From: Tardiphaga sp.
Lineage (GTDB): Bacteria; Pseudomonadota; Alphaproteobacteria; Rhizobiales; Xanthobacteraceae
Assembly (NCBI GenBank): GCA_028290325.1
Contig: JAQGJY010000331.1
Span: forward strand, 1-9,872
Direction: 5' to 3'
DNA: 9,872 bases
The translations under genes and the position numbers were made by a program. Positions 1 through 5,728 of the stretch are shown piece by piece (position 1 is the stretch's first letter; each line of letters begins with the position of its first letter). The notes beneath the pieces are model-generated. The model saw only the letters and a list, made by a program, of their open reading frames with translations, was not told the origin of the DNA and ran no database searches.

Positions 1-256
1 CGTTGGCAGGAATGCGAACCAAAACCGACGTGTCGGTGAGACCCGCGAGGTTGACGGAGATTGTCCGCTCGGATGGCGTGCGAGCGACGACGGGCGACCG
101 ATCAGACTTGACGCTGCGATTGACGGAATTGGATTGAGCGGTTGCCGCGATCGCGGCGGGCTCTCCTGTCAGGCTGCTACCGGACGCGAACTGCACGGCA
201 CCAAACGCGACGGACATCGCCGCGGCGCCTAAAATTCCCGCAAAAACGTGAGACAT
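1..256 (-). CDS. Small exported protein of unknown function (C-terminus outside window)
   Basis: An open frame starts at ATG 256-254 and runs off the left edge, so only the first 85 residues are visible. It is preceded by a purine-rich ribosome binding site (AGGAACGAGG, about 5 bases from the ATG). The first 26 or so residues (MSHVFAGILGAAAMSVAFGA...) are hydrophobic and small-residue rich, like a signal peptide or N-terminal anchor. A Ser/Ala/Arg-rich linker follows, and then a segment (SVNLAGLTDTSVLVRIPAN) that looks like the start of a folded periplasmic part. I do not recognise the family. The gene diverges from the small RNA candidate and points away from the stress locus. The reading frame and start are fairly secure; the function is unknown. 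Confidence 0.6.
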   Translation of the reverse strand, partial: MSHVFAGILGAAAMSVAFGAVQFASGSSLTGEPAAIAATAQSNSVNRSVKSDRSPVVARTPSERTISVNLAGLTDTSVLVRIPAN

Positions 257-397
257 GGTCCGCCTCGTTCCTGAGTGATGCCGCTGGCGCCGGAGGGGTC
301 AATCGCCGCGTGTTGACGATGGTAAGAATGCGCGAGGCCGATTTCGGTTCACGGAATTTCCATCACGTATCTGTGTGAGCGGGAATTACGGGTCGCT

Positions 398-422
398 GGA
401 ACGCTTTAAGTCATGCCGCGTC
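398..422 (+). promoter_or_regulatory. Sigma-EcfG-type promoter upstream of candidate small RNA
   Basis: GGAAC at 398-402 is followed after exactly 16 bases by CGTC at 419-422. The alphaproteobacterial EcfG/sigma-T/RpoE2 consensus is GGAAC-N16/17-CGTT, so this is a one-mismatch match with correct spacing. It fires rightward, with expected initiation near 428-430. The next feature downstream is the hairpin-rich stretch ending in the terminator at 573-605, and no convincing protein-coding gene lies between. Reasonably confident as a motif; activity is inferred. Confidence 0.6.
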
Positions 423-428
423 TTCCCG

Positions 429-605
429 GCAGCCGGCTGATCCCCTGCCCCAAACATTGGTCGGCGATGCGGAGTGTGACTGTGGTGATGCCAGTCATGC
501 TCCGCTTTCTTTTGTCTGGTCGTCTTGTTTCCCATCGCCGCTGGCACGATACCGGCAGAGGTATCGAGAACTAAAAAAGCCACCGCATCGCTGCGGTGGC
601 TTTTT
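429..605 (+). ncRNA. Candidate stress-induced small RNA, GsrN-like
   Basis: This is a transcript of about 177 nt predicted from an EcfG-type promoter (398-422) and an intrinsic terminator (573-605). Folding by eye gives three hairpins. Hairpin 1 pairs 432-441 with 456-465 (10 bp, three G-U pairs) and exposes a 14-nt C-rich loop, CCCCTGCCCCAAAC. Hairpin 2 pairs 469-482 with 492-505 (14 bp, two G-U pairs, 9-nt loop). Hairpin 3 pairs 547-553 with 560-566. A pyrimidine-rich single-stranded segment lies at about 506-535, and the terminator hairpin closes the RNA. The wobble pairs occur in the + strand RNA; on the other strand they would be A-C mismatches, so + is the likely functional strand. In Caulobacter, GsrN is a sigma-T-dependent small RNA with an exposed C-rich 5' loop that regulates katG mRNA. 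The promoter class, loop and location next to phyR all resemble it, but homology is inferred. Exact ends are estimates. A 53-codon open frame (413-574) overlaps it and is judged non-coding. Confidence 0.55.
573..605. terminator. Bidirectional intrinsic terminator between small RNA candidate and phyR
   Basis: A perfect 9-bp stem, GCCACCGCA (579-587) with TGCGGTGGC (592-600), encloses a 4-base loop. It has six A on its left (573-578) and five T on its right (601-605). It therefore gives a U-tailed hairpin in both directions. It ends phyR transcription, whose stop lies 21 bases away, and any rightward transcript from the promoter at 398-422. Confidence 0.9.
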
Positions 606-625
606 GGTCAGGATGTTTCGCAGCC

Positions 626-1432
626 TCAGTTCGTGGCGGAAGCCGGCGCGCGGTTCTTGGAATTGCGCTGGAAGAACAGGGCCTGACTCGCCACCGCCGA
701 CACCATCGCCGGCTGGAAGGGCTTTGAGATCAAGAACGCCGGCTCGGGGCGCTCACCAGTCAAGAAGCGTTCGGGATAGGCGGTGATGAACACCACGGGG
801 ACCTCAAACAACTTGAGCAGCTCGTTCACGGCATCAAGACCCGAACTGCCGTCAGCGAGCTGAATGTCGGCAAGGATCAGACCGGGCTTCTTGTTCTTCG
901 CCAAGGCGATGGCATCGGAATGCGTACGGGCGACGCCGATGACGTTATGGCCAAGGTTCTTCACAAGGCTTTCCAGATCCATCGCGATGAAGGTCTCATC
1001 CTCGATGATGAGCACGTCGGTCGCGATCTCGGCAGCCATCTCACGGCCGGCGGTATCCGCGAGGGTACGGATTTCGCTGACGTCGGTATCAAGGACGAAA
1101 GCGACTTCCTCTTCGGAGAAGCCTTCCAACGACAGCAGCAAGAAGCACTGGCGCGGCAGCGGGGTGATATTGGACAGGCGCCGTTCGGACGGCATCGGCA
1201 GCGTGACGACTTCGTTATCGTCATTGACCGCCACCGAATTCCAGATCTGCGTGAATAGCCGGAAGAGGCCGGCGCGCGGTCCGTGCTGCTCGTCGAGCAA
1301 CGATTGGTCTTGCAACAACGCTTCCAGCATCGCGCCGACGTAAGCGTCGCCAGACGACTGGTTACCCGTCAACGCGCGGGCATAGCGCCGCAATAACGGC
1401 AAATGTTCAGCTACGAGCTGTGATCGGGACAT
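626..1432 (-). CDS. phyR: General stress response regulator PhyR (anti-anti-sigma response regulator)
   Basis: 268 residues. Residues 1 to about 135 form a sigma-factor-like domain resembling ECF regions 2 and 4 (e.g. LPRQCFLLLSLEGFSEEEVA, 92-111). About 138-255 is a response-regulator receiver with acidic pocket E144/D145, phospho-acceptor D189 (LILADIQ), T217 (FITAYPE) and K237 (ISKPF). The sigma-like-plus-receiver order is diagnostic of PhyR. When phosphorylated, PhyR sequesters the anti-sigma factor NepR and frees EcfG; it acts in the cytoplasm by partner switching and not by binding DNA. The start at ATG 1432 is chosen because the canonical PhyR N-terminus (MSRSQLVAEHL) begins there, with GGAG about 8 bases upstream; the frame stays open for 49 more codons without PhyR-like sequence. 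It is divergent from nepR-ecfG and preceded by an EcfG-type promoter at 1538-1562, which suggests positive feedback. Confidence 0.95.
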   Translation of the reverse strand: MSRSQLVAEHLPLLRRYARALTGNQSSGDAYVGAMLEALLQDQSLLDEQHGPRAGLFRLFTQIWNSVAVNDDNEVVTLPMPSERRLSNITPLPRQCFLLLSLEGFSEEEVAFVLDTDVSEIRTLADTAGREMAAEIATDVLIIEDETFIAMDLESLVKNLGHNVIGVARTHSDAIALAKNKKPGLILADIQLADGSSGLDAVNELLKLFEVPVVFITAYPERFLTGERPEPAFLISKPFQPAMVSAVASQALFFQRNSKNRAPASATN

Positions 1433-1537
1433 CCCCACTCCATCCTTGTCAGTATCTGCATCGAAGACCGGAAGACCCCGCCTCAAGGTCGGCGTGAACC
1501 CCGATCTTGTAGCCTGCGTACCCAATCCTGCAAACCA

Positions 1538-1562
1538 TACGCCTTGCAAACGCAAAAGTTCC
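1538..1562 (-). promoter_or_regulatory. Sigma-EcfG-type promoter of phyR
   Basis: Reading leftward, GGAAC (1562-1558) is followed after 16 bases by CGTA (1541-1538), one mismatch from the EcfG consensus GGAAC-N16/17-CGTT. It lies about 105 bases upstream of the phyR ATG. Autoregulation of phyR by EcfG-type sigma factors is known in other alphaproteobacteria, which agrees with this reading. Confidence 0.6.
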
Positions 1563-1580
1563 ACGGCATCGGAACGCACT

Positions 1581-1605
1581 GGAACTATCGGGCAGGCTCT
1601 GAATT
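1581..1605 (+). promoter_or_regulatory. Candidate sigma-EcfG promoter of nepR-ecfG
   Basis: GGAAC at 1581-1585 is followed after 18 bases by TT at 1604-1605. This fits the relaxed RpoE2-type pattern (GGAAC-N18/19-TT), but the CG of the -10 element is replaced by AA. A second GGAAC at 1571-1575 has no matching -10 element. The site sits back to back with the phyR promoter, and its -35 element is only 18 bases from that of phyR. It would give nepR a leader of roughly 85 nt. It is weaker than the phyR and small RNA promoters. Confidence 0.4.
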
Positions 1606-1697
1606 AGCAACCCAGCAAACGTCTCAAAGGCTTCAAAAATCAAGAAAATTCGGCAAGCGGTGTTGATTTCAACTTCTGGGGAAATGTGGAACGGGTC

Positions 1698-1889
1698 ATG
1701 AAAGATGTGAAAGTCAACAAGGGTGGTCTGAACTCCGAGATTCAGTCTCGGATCGGCCATCAATTGCGAGCCATGTACGACGACGTTGTGAGGCAAGGTG
1801 TGCCGGACCGCTTCGCCGAGCTGATTAAAAAGCTGGATTCAGCCGAGACCCCGCACGCCGCGGCGAGCGATGCTGAGGGGAGGGATTGA
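1698..1889 (+). CDS. nepR: Anti-sigma factor NepR
   Basis: 63 residues from ATG 1698. The core (about 12-47, e.g. IQSRIGHQLRAMYDDVVRQG and PDRFAELIKKLD) is the conserved two-helix NepR motif that wraps around EcfG to inhibit it and, under stress, binds the PhyR sigma-like domain instead. The Asp/Ala-rich tail is variable in the family. The start is uncertain: a GTG at 1686 in the same frame adds four residues (67 aa) and has GGGGAA just upstream, but MKDVK... at 1698 looks like the usual NepR N-terminus. The stop codon overlaps the ecfG start (TGATG), so anti-sigma and sigma factor are translationally coupled, which helps keep their ratio fixed. Confidence 0.88.
   Translation: MKDVKVNKGGLNSEIQSRIGHQLRAMYDDVVRQGVPDRFAELIKKLDSAETPHAAASDAEGRD
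1875..1884 (+). promoter_or_regulatory. Ribosome binding site of ecfG
   Basis: A run of ten purines, GAGGGGAGGG, lies inside the last codons of nepR and 4 bases before ATG 1889. It selects ATG 1889 over the TTG at 1886 as the ecfG start. Its G-richness also makes it a conceivable partner for the C-rich loop of the small RNA candidate. Confidence 0.65.
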
Positions 1890-2437
1890 TGCCCCTGACA
1901 GATTCCCTACGCGACGACATTCTGGCGTCAGTGCCGAGCCTGCGCGCTTTCGCGATCTCGCTGAGCGGCAACGGCGATCGGGCCGACGACCTCGTTCAGG
2001 AAACGCTGCTGCGCGCACTGGCGAATATCGACTCATTCCAGCCCGGCTCCAACCTCCCGGCGTGGTTGTTCACGATCCTGCGTAACCTGTTTCGCTCGGA
2101 TTATCGCAAGCGGCGGCGCGAGGTCGAGGACGCCGATGGCAGCTACTCGAAGACGCTGAAAACCCAGCCGGCGCAAAACGCCCATCTGGAGTTCGAGGAG
2201 TTTCGTGCGGCTTTGGAAAAGTTGCCGCAGGATCAGCGCGAAGCGCTCATTCTGGTCGGTGCGTCCGGCTTCTCATACGAAGATGCCGCCGCGATTTGCG
2301 GTTGTGCCGTGGGCACCATCAAGAGCCGCGTCAACCGCGCGCGTTCGAAATTGAGTGCATTGCTTTATGTCGATGGCGCCGAGGATTTTGGGCCGGACGA
2401 TACCGTGCGCGCGGTCATCGGTGGCAGCGGCGGTTAA
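1889..2437 (+). CDS. ecfG: ECF sigma factor EcfG, general stress response
   Basis: 182 residues. Sigma region 2 spans about 14-80: residues 34-44 (DLVQETLLRAL) match region 2.1/2.2, and LPAWLFTILRNLFRSDYRKR (56-75) matches the -10-recognising regions 2.3/2.4. Region 4 spans about 105-160 with a helix-turn-helix (YEDAAAICGCAVGTIKSRVN, 130-149) that should read the GGAAC -35 element. Position after nepR, next to divergent phyR, identifies it as the stress sigma factor rather than another ECF group. ATG 1889 overlaps the nepR stop and has a strong ribosome binding site. Candidate target promoters in this window lie at 398-422, 1538-1562, 1581-1605 and, weakly, 4351-4376. A terminator follows directly. 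Confidence 0.95.
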   Translation: MPLTDSLRDDILASVPSLRAFAISLSGNGDRADDLVQETLLRALANIDSFQPGSNLPAWLFTILRNLFRSDYRKRRREVEDADGSYSKTLKTQPAQNAHLEFEEFRAALEKLPQDQREALILVGASGFSYEDAAAICGCAVGTIKSRVNRARSKLSALLYVDGAEDFGPDDTVRAVIGGSGG

Positions 2438-2462
2438 TCCCAGCTTTGGTTGAGCAATTTGA

Positions 2463-2489
2463 AAAAGGCGGCCTGTTTGGCCGCCTTTT
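2463..2489. terminator. Bidirectional intrinsic terminator between ecfG and the histidine kinase gene
   Basis: The stem AAAAGGCGGCC (2463-2473) pairs perfectly with GGCCGCCTTTT (2479-2489) around the loop TGTTT. The A and T flanks make it work in both directions. It separates the convergent ecfG (+) and kinase gene (minus), whose stop lies 22 bases to the right. Confidence 0.9.
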
Positions 2490-2511
2490 ATTATGCCAAG
2501 ATGCAACGCCG

Positions 2512-4164
2512 CTAAATTCGGGATTTCCGCACCGGGACCAGAAGCCGGTCGGTCCGGTTGCGCTCCGTGAGATCGACCACGGTATCCATCGGCGCGGTCA
2601 ATTCATAGACGTAGCTGACCTCCGAGAAATAGCGCTTGGCCGTGCCGCCCAGTGCCTCCGGCGCGACGCGGTCCAGGAGCACGACGCCAAAATCGCTATC
2701 GGCTTTGCGGGTCTTTTCGGACGTGTTGAACTCCTCCCACTTGAAATGGAAGACCGCGTTAGCGCCCTCGCCTTGAATGTCCCACTGCGCGACGATATTG
2801 GGATGTTTTCCGACGAGCGACAGTCCCTCGTCCGAATGCGAAGCAAGTTCGAAGAACAGTAATGACAGACTTTGCGCGGCGCGCGCGCTGACAATGATGT
2901 CTGGTCCATTGAGTGAAATTCGTTCGGTATGCGGTATTGCCCGCGGCTCGAACAGGCCCTTCAGCGGGACGCCCTGCCATTGGCTTTCACTCAGCAACGA
3001 GACCACGTTCGACATTGCGTGAATCCGGCCGATCAGCAATTCACGACCGACATCGACATCCGCGCCATGCCGCAGCGTCCGCGTCACGATCGACTGGATC
3101 ACCGCCAAAATGTTCTTAACGCGATGGTTGAGTTCGTCGATCACCGCGGTCAGCCGGCGCTCAAAACCGATCCGCATGTCGATTTCGCCTTGCAGGCGGA
3201 TATTGTTGTAAGCGACGTAACCGAACAGGCCGCAGATGATGGTCGTAATCGCCAGACCCGCCAGGGCGACGAAAATACCGAGCCGCTGGGCGCGCTGCTC
3301 GCTGTCCATCTTGGCGTAATAACCGAGCGCCCAGTCGTGCGCCCCGAAATTGACGGTGCGCGTGACCGGCGCGGTCGCGCCCGGTGTCAGCTTGCGGACG
3401 GTCGCCGAGCCTTGATCGGTGGCCACCAGCTCGCTATCCGCGTCGCGCGGATCTTTCACCACGACCGTGAATAAAGACAGGTCATCATTGGCCAACATCA
3501 GCGGCACAATTTCGTAGGAGAACGTCACAAATCCGACGGTGCCGTTGCTGGCCTGCTGCACCGGGGCCGCCAGCACGATGCCGATCGTGCCGCTGGTGCG
3601 GAGTTGCGTTGGATCGGACGCGATCGGCTTGCCCTCGACCATCGCCCGTTTCAACACCGGTCCGAGGACGCCATGCTGATCGTAGGAGCGGCCCGGGAAG
3701 CTCATGGTTTCCGGCGTGCGCGGCTCGACATCCAGCAGCACGTCGATCGCATTGGTGAGTTTCGAAACATCGCGCGGGGTATTATCCGGGTTGCGGATCT
3801 GCGAATTGGCATATCCACCGCCCGTGATCACCGCGCGCGCCGCGTCCAGTTCGTCGGGTTGCACGCGGGCAATCCAGCTCGCGAGGACGAAATCGGTCTT
3901 GAACGCATAGATCGAGGTCCGCAACGGCTCCAGCATATTGGCCGTCATCTTCGAGGGCGAACGGAACAGGCCGGAGGCGACACGCGCCAGCAATTCACGC
4001 TCGCTCATGCGTTCCTGCACAAGGCTGGCATGAACATCGATGGCGCGCGACAGCGCGATCCGATCGACTGTCAATTCCTGATTATAGGATTGATAGCCCG
4101 CGAAACCCGACAACGCGATGCCGAGTGCAGCCAACAATGCGATGATGAAACCCAGCCGAACCAC
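2512..4164 (-). CDS. Membrane CHASE-domain HWE/HisKA_2-type sensor histidine kinase with degenerate ATP-binding domain
   Basis: 550 residues from GTG 4164, with AGG 7 bases upstream and an in-frame stop (TGA, 4185-4183) just before. Transmembrane segments at about 4-24 and 295-318 enclose a periplasmic sensor; residues about 80-230 (WIARVQPDEL..., GKPIASDP..., GFVTFSYEIV) read as a CHASE domain. The cytoplasmic H-box ELNHRVKNILAVIQS (344-358) carries H347 and N351, the HRxxN signature of kinases that phosphorylate PhyR. The ATP-binding half is eroded. Where the family has ELATNAxKYG this protein has ELASHSDEG (439-447), so the metal-binding Asn is replaced by His. The WE pair (476-477) and an FG (492-493) remain, but the GGP motif between them is missing. 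It could therefore be a weak kinase, a phosphatase or a regulator of other kinases. Its position beside the PhyR locus suggests a role in stress signalling; this is inferred. Confidence 0.85.
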   Translation of the reverse strand: MVRLGFIIALLAALGIALSGFAGYQSYNQELTVDRIALSRAIDVHASLVQERMSERELLARVASGLFRSPSKMTANMLEPLRTSIYAFKTDFVLASWIARVQPDELDAARAVITGGGYANSQIRNPDNTPRDVSKLTNAIDVLLDVEPRTPETMSFPGRSYDQHGVLGPVLKRAMVEGKPIASDPTQLRTSGTIGIVLAAPVQQASNGTVGFVTFSYEIVPLMLANDDLSLFTVVVKDPRDADSELVATDQGSATVRKLTPGATAPVTRTVNFGAHDWALGYYAKMDSEQRAQRLGIFVALAGLAITTIICGLFGYVAYNNIRLQGEIDMRIGFERRLTAVIDELNHRVKNILAVIQSIVTRTLRHGADVDVGRELLIGRIHAMSNVVSLLSESQWQGVPLKGLFEPRAIPHTERISLNGPDIIVSARAAQSLSLLFFELASHSDEGLSLVGKHPNIVAQWDIQGEGANAVFHFKWEEFNTSEKTRKADSDFGVVLLDRVAPEALGGTAKRYFSEVSYVYELTAPMDTVVDLTERNRTDRLLVPVRKSRI

Positions 4165-4190
4165 GCGCGCGCCTACTCGAACTCAGGCCG

Positions 4191-4227
4191 GCGGCAGCGT
4201 TGATCCTCCGCTCGCCGACGCTGCCGC
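4191..4227 (-). repeat. 10-bp perfect inverted repeat in the kinase leader
   Basis: GCGGCAGCGT (4191-4200) and ACGCTGCCGC (4218-4227) are perfect reverse complements separated by 17 bases. In the kinase transcript this gives a GC-rich hairpin ending about 26 bases before the GTG start, with GCGGAGGATC in the loop. No T-tract follows, so it is not an ordinary terminator. It could be an operator, an mRNA structure or neutral. Confidence 0.5.
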
Positions 4228-4350
4228 AATGGATCACCGCAGCGCGAATCCCGGTATCGCGGCGACTGTGAAGGAGGCCTCATCGTTACGCAACCAGGTT
4301 CGGACCGCACCAGGCCGGAAGCTGTGTGCATCCGGCGCCAAGAGTAAAAT

Positions 4351-4376
4351 AAGCCAGCGCCATCCCGTTTGGTTCC
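4351..4376 (-). promoter_or_regulatory. Weak candidate sigma-EcfG promoter upstream of the kinase gene
   Basis: Reading leftward, GGAAC (4376-4372) is followed after 19 bases by TT (4352-4351), and the -10 element reads GCTT instead of CGTT. The spacing is at the upper limit. It lies just past the ureG stop and would give the kinase gene a leader of roughly 180 nt. It fits a stress-linked kinase but is the weakest of the four such motifs here. Confidence 0.3.
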
Positions 4377-4392
4377 GGCCGGCGACCTTGAT

Positions 4393-5013
4393 TCATGCCG
4401 CCAGGCCGCCTTTGGCCTCGATGAAAGCGACGATCGTGGCGAGGCCCTCGCTCTTCTTCAGGTTGGTCATGACAAACGGCCGCTCGCCGCGCATGCGCCG
4501 GGCGTCCGTGTCCATCTTCTCCAGCGACGCGCCGACATAGGGGGCGAGATCGATCTTGTTGATGACCAGCAGATCGGACCGCGTGATGCCCGGCCCGCCT
4601 TTGGACGGGATCTTGTCACCGGCGGCGACATCGATGACGTAGATCGTGATGTCGGCCAATTCCGGGGAAAATGTCGCAGCCAGATTATCCCCGCCGGATT
4701 CGATCAGCACCAGATCGAGGCCTGGAAATTTCGCGCGCATGTCGGCGACAGCGGCGAGATTCATCGACGCATCTTCCCGGATCGCGGTGTGCGGACAGCC
4801 TCCGGTCTCGACGCCGGCGATACGGTCCGGCGTCAGCGAGCCCGAGCGCACCAGAAACTCGGCGTCCCATTTGGTGTAGATGTCGTTGGTGATCGCAGCG
4901 ATGTCGTAACGCTCGCGCATGGTCTTGCACAGCAGGTCCATCAACGCGGTCTTGCCGGAGCCGACCGGACCGCCGATGCCGACGCGAAGCGGCCCGTTAC
5001 TGCGACTGCTCAT
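4393..5013 (-). CDS. ureG: Urease accessory GTPase UreG
   Basis: 206 residues, normal for the family. UreG is the SIMIBI-class GTPase that carries nickel to the UreD-UreF-urease complex and powers active-site assembly. Visible motifs are the P-loop GGPVGSGKT (14-22), the nickel-binding CPH at C73-P74-H75 in ETGGCPHTAIRE, the ESGGDNL switch (105-111) and the guanine-specificity motif NKID (152-155). The start at ATG 5013 has GGAGA about 8 bases upstream; the frame is open further upstream but that part is not UreG-like. It begins 16 bases after the ureF stop and is the last urease gene. There is no histidine-rich N-terminal extension, which fits metal storage being left to UreE. No clear terminator follows. 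Confidence 0.97.
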   Translation of the reverse strand: MSSRSNGPLRVGIGGPVGSGKTALMDLLCKTMRERYDIAAITNDIYTKWDAEFLVRSGSLTPDRIAGVETGGCPHTAIREDASMNLAAVADMRAKFPGLDLVLIESGGDNLAATFSPELADITIYVIDVAAGDKIPSKGGPGITRSDLLVINKIDLAPYVGASLEKMDTDARRMRGERPFVMTNLKKSEGLATIVAFIEAKGGLAA

Positions 5014-5029
5014 AGTGCGTGTCTCCGGA

Positions 5030-5728
5030 TCATGATCGAAACAGCCTGGTATATTGCGTCTCGTGACGCATCGACGCGATATCCGCGCGGAAGGTCGCGC
5101 CGCCGAGATCGTCCAGTGTCGCCTGCAAGGCGCGGGCCGCCGTCGCGGCAACATCGGCCTCCAACATCACCAGCAGACGCTGGCAATCGGTCTGGCCCAG
5201 CGGCACCAGTCGCGCGCCGGCGGAAATCCAGTTCGACACGACAGCATGAAGAAAGCCGTGCGACGTGGCGGCTAACGGCACCCGATGTGCCGCGCCGGCG
5301 AGCCCGACCGCGACCGGATAGACGATCGCTCCCCCGCAGGCCGCGATCGTAGCGGCCAGATCGCCGCCATCCCACGCCGCCCGCGCGATCTCGATGAAGG
5401 CGCGGCCTTGCGACACGGTCTCCAGATGCCGCTCGCGCGACGGCGCGAACGCGGCCGCCAGTTCCGCGATCTCACGCAGGGCGGAAGGATCGTCCCGCGA
5501 GGCGCGATAGGCATGGGCGAGAAAGACCGTGTCGCAGAAGCCGGGACCGTCGAGCATCGCGATCAACCAGTCGCGCAGCGACGCGGCATCCGTGATGTCG
5601 CCGGCCTCGACAGCCCATTCGATGCCGCTCGAATACGAAAATGCGCCGACCGGGAACGCCGGCGACAGCCACGTCATCAATCGATACAGCGCCGCTGCAT
5701 CCGTGCCCGAGAGATCGTCAGTGCCCAT
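5030..5728 (-). CDS. ureF: Urease accessory protein UreF
   Basis: 232 residues. UreF bridges UreD and UreG on apo-urease and gates the GTPase step during nickel insertion. The family signature WLSPAFPVGAFSYSSGIEWA is at 20-39, and a second conserved stretch (ETVSQGRAF) lies near the middle. The rest is all-helical in character. The start is chosen at ATG 5728; ATG 5734 would add two residues, and the open frame upstream encodes an unrelated His/Met-rich shadow of ureE. No strong ribosome binding site is seen, but the start overlaps the ureE end by 11 bases, so translation is probably coupled to ureE. Confidence 0.93.
   Translation of the reverse strand: MGTDDLSGTDAAALYRLMTWLSPAFPVGAFSYSSGIEWAVEAGDITDAASLRDWLIAMLDGPGFCDTVFLAHAYRASRDDPSALREIAELAAAFAPSRERHLETVSQGRAFIEIARAAWDGGDLAATIAACGGAIVYPVAVGLAGAAHRVPLAATSHGFLHAVVSNWISAGARLVPLGQTDCQRLLVMLEADVAATAARALQATLDDLGGATFRADIASMRHETQYTRLFRS

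Noticed and set aside
246..271. GGAAC (minus strand 271-267) followed by CGTT after 18 bases
   Set aside because: The spacing is one to two bases too long and it overlaps the start codon of the exported protein; the GGAAC there is part of the ribosome binding site.
413..574. 53-codon open frame on the + strand ending exactly at the terminator's A-tract
   Set aside because: Its ATG lies within the EcfG promoter, upstream of the expected transcript start. The internal ATGs (467, 488, 497) lack ribosome binding sites, and the sequence is better explained by RNA hairpins. A small protein or dual-function RNA is not fully excluded.
386..583. 65-residue minus-strand frame between phyR terminator and the exported protein gene
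   Set aside because: It begins inside the terminator hairpin, has no ribosome binding site and has low-complexity His/Arg composition.
864..1343. Long + strand open frame opposite phyR
   Set aside because: It is the antisense shadow of phyR, which has clear family motifs; high GC content leaves long open frames on the opposite strand throughout the window.
4165..4335. Minus-strand frame of about 56 codons in the kinase leader starting near 4332
   Set aside because: Arg- and Cys-rich, no ribosome binding site and it spans the inverted repeat; no sign of coding.
4314..4336. GCCGGA...TCCGGC hairpin after ureG considered as a terminator
   Set aside because: It has only six pairs, an 11-base loop and no T-tract on either strand.
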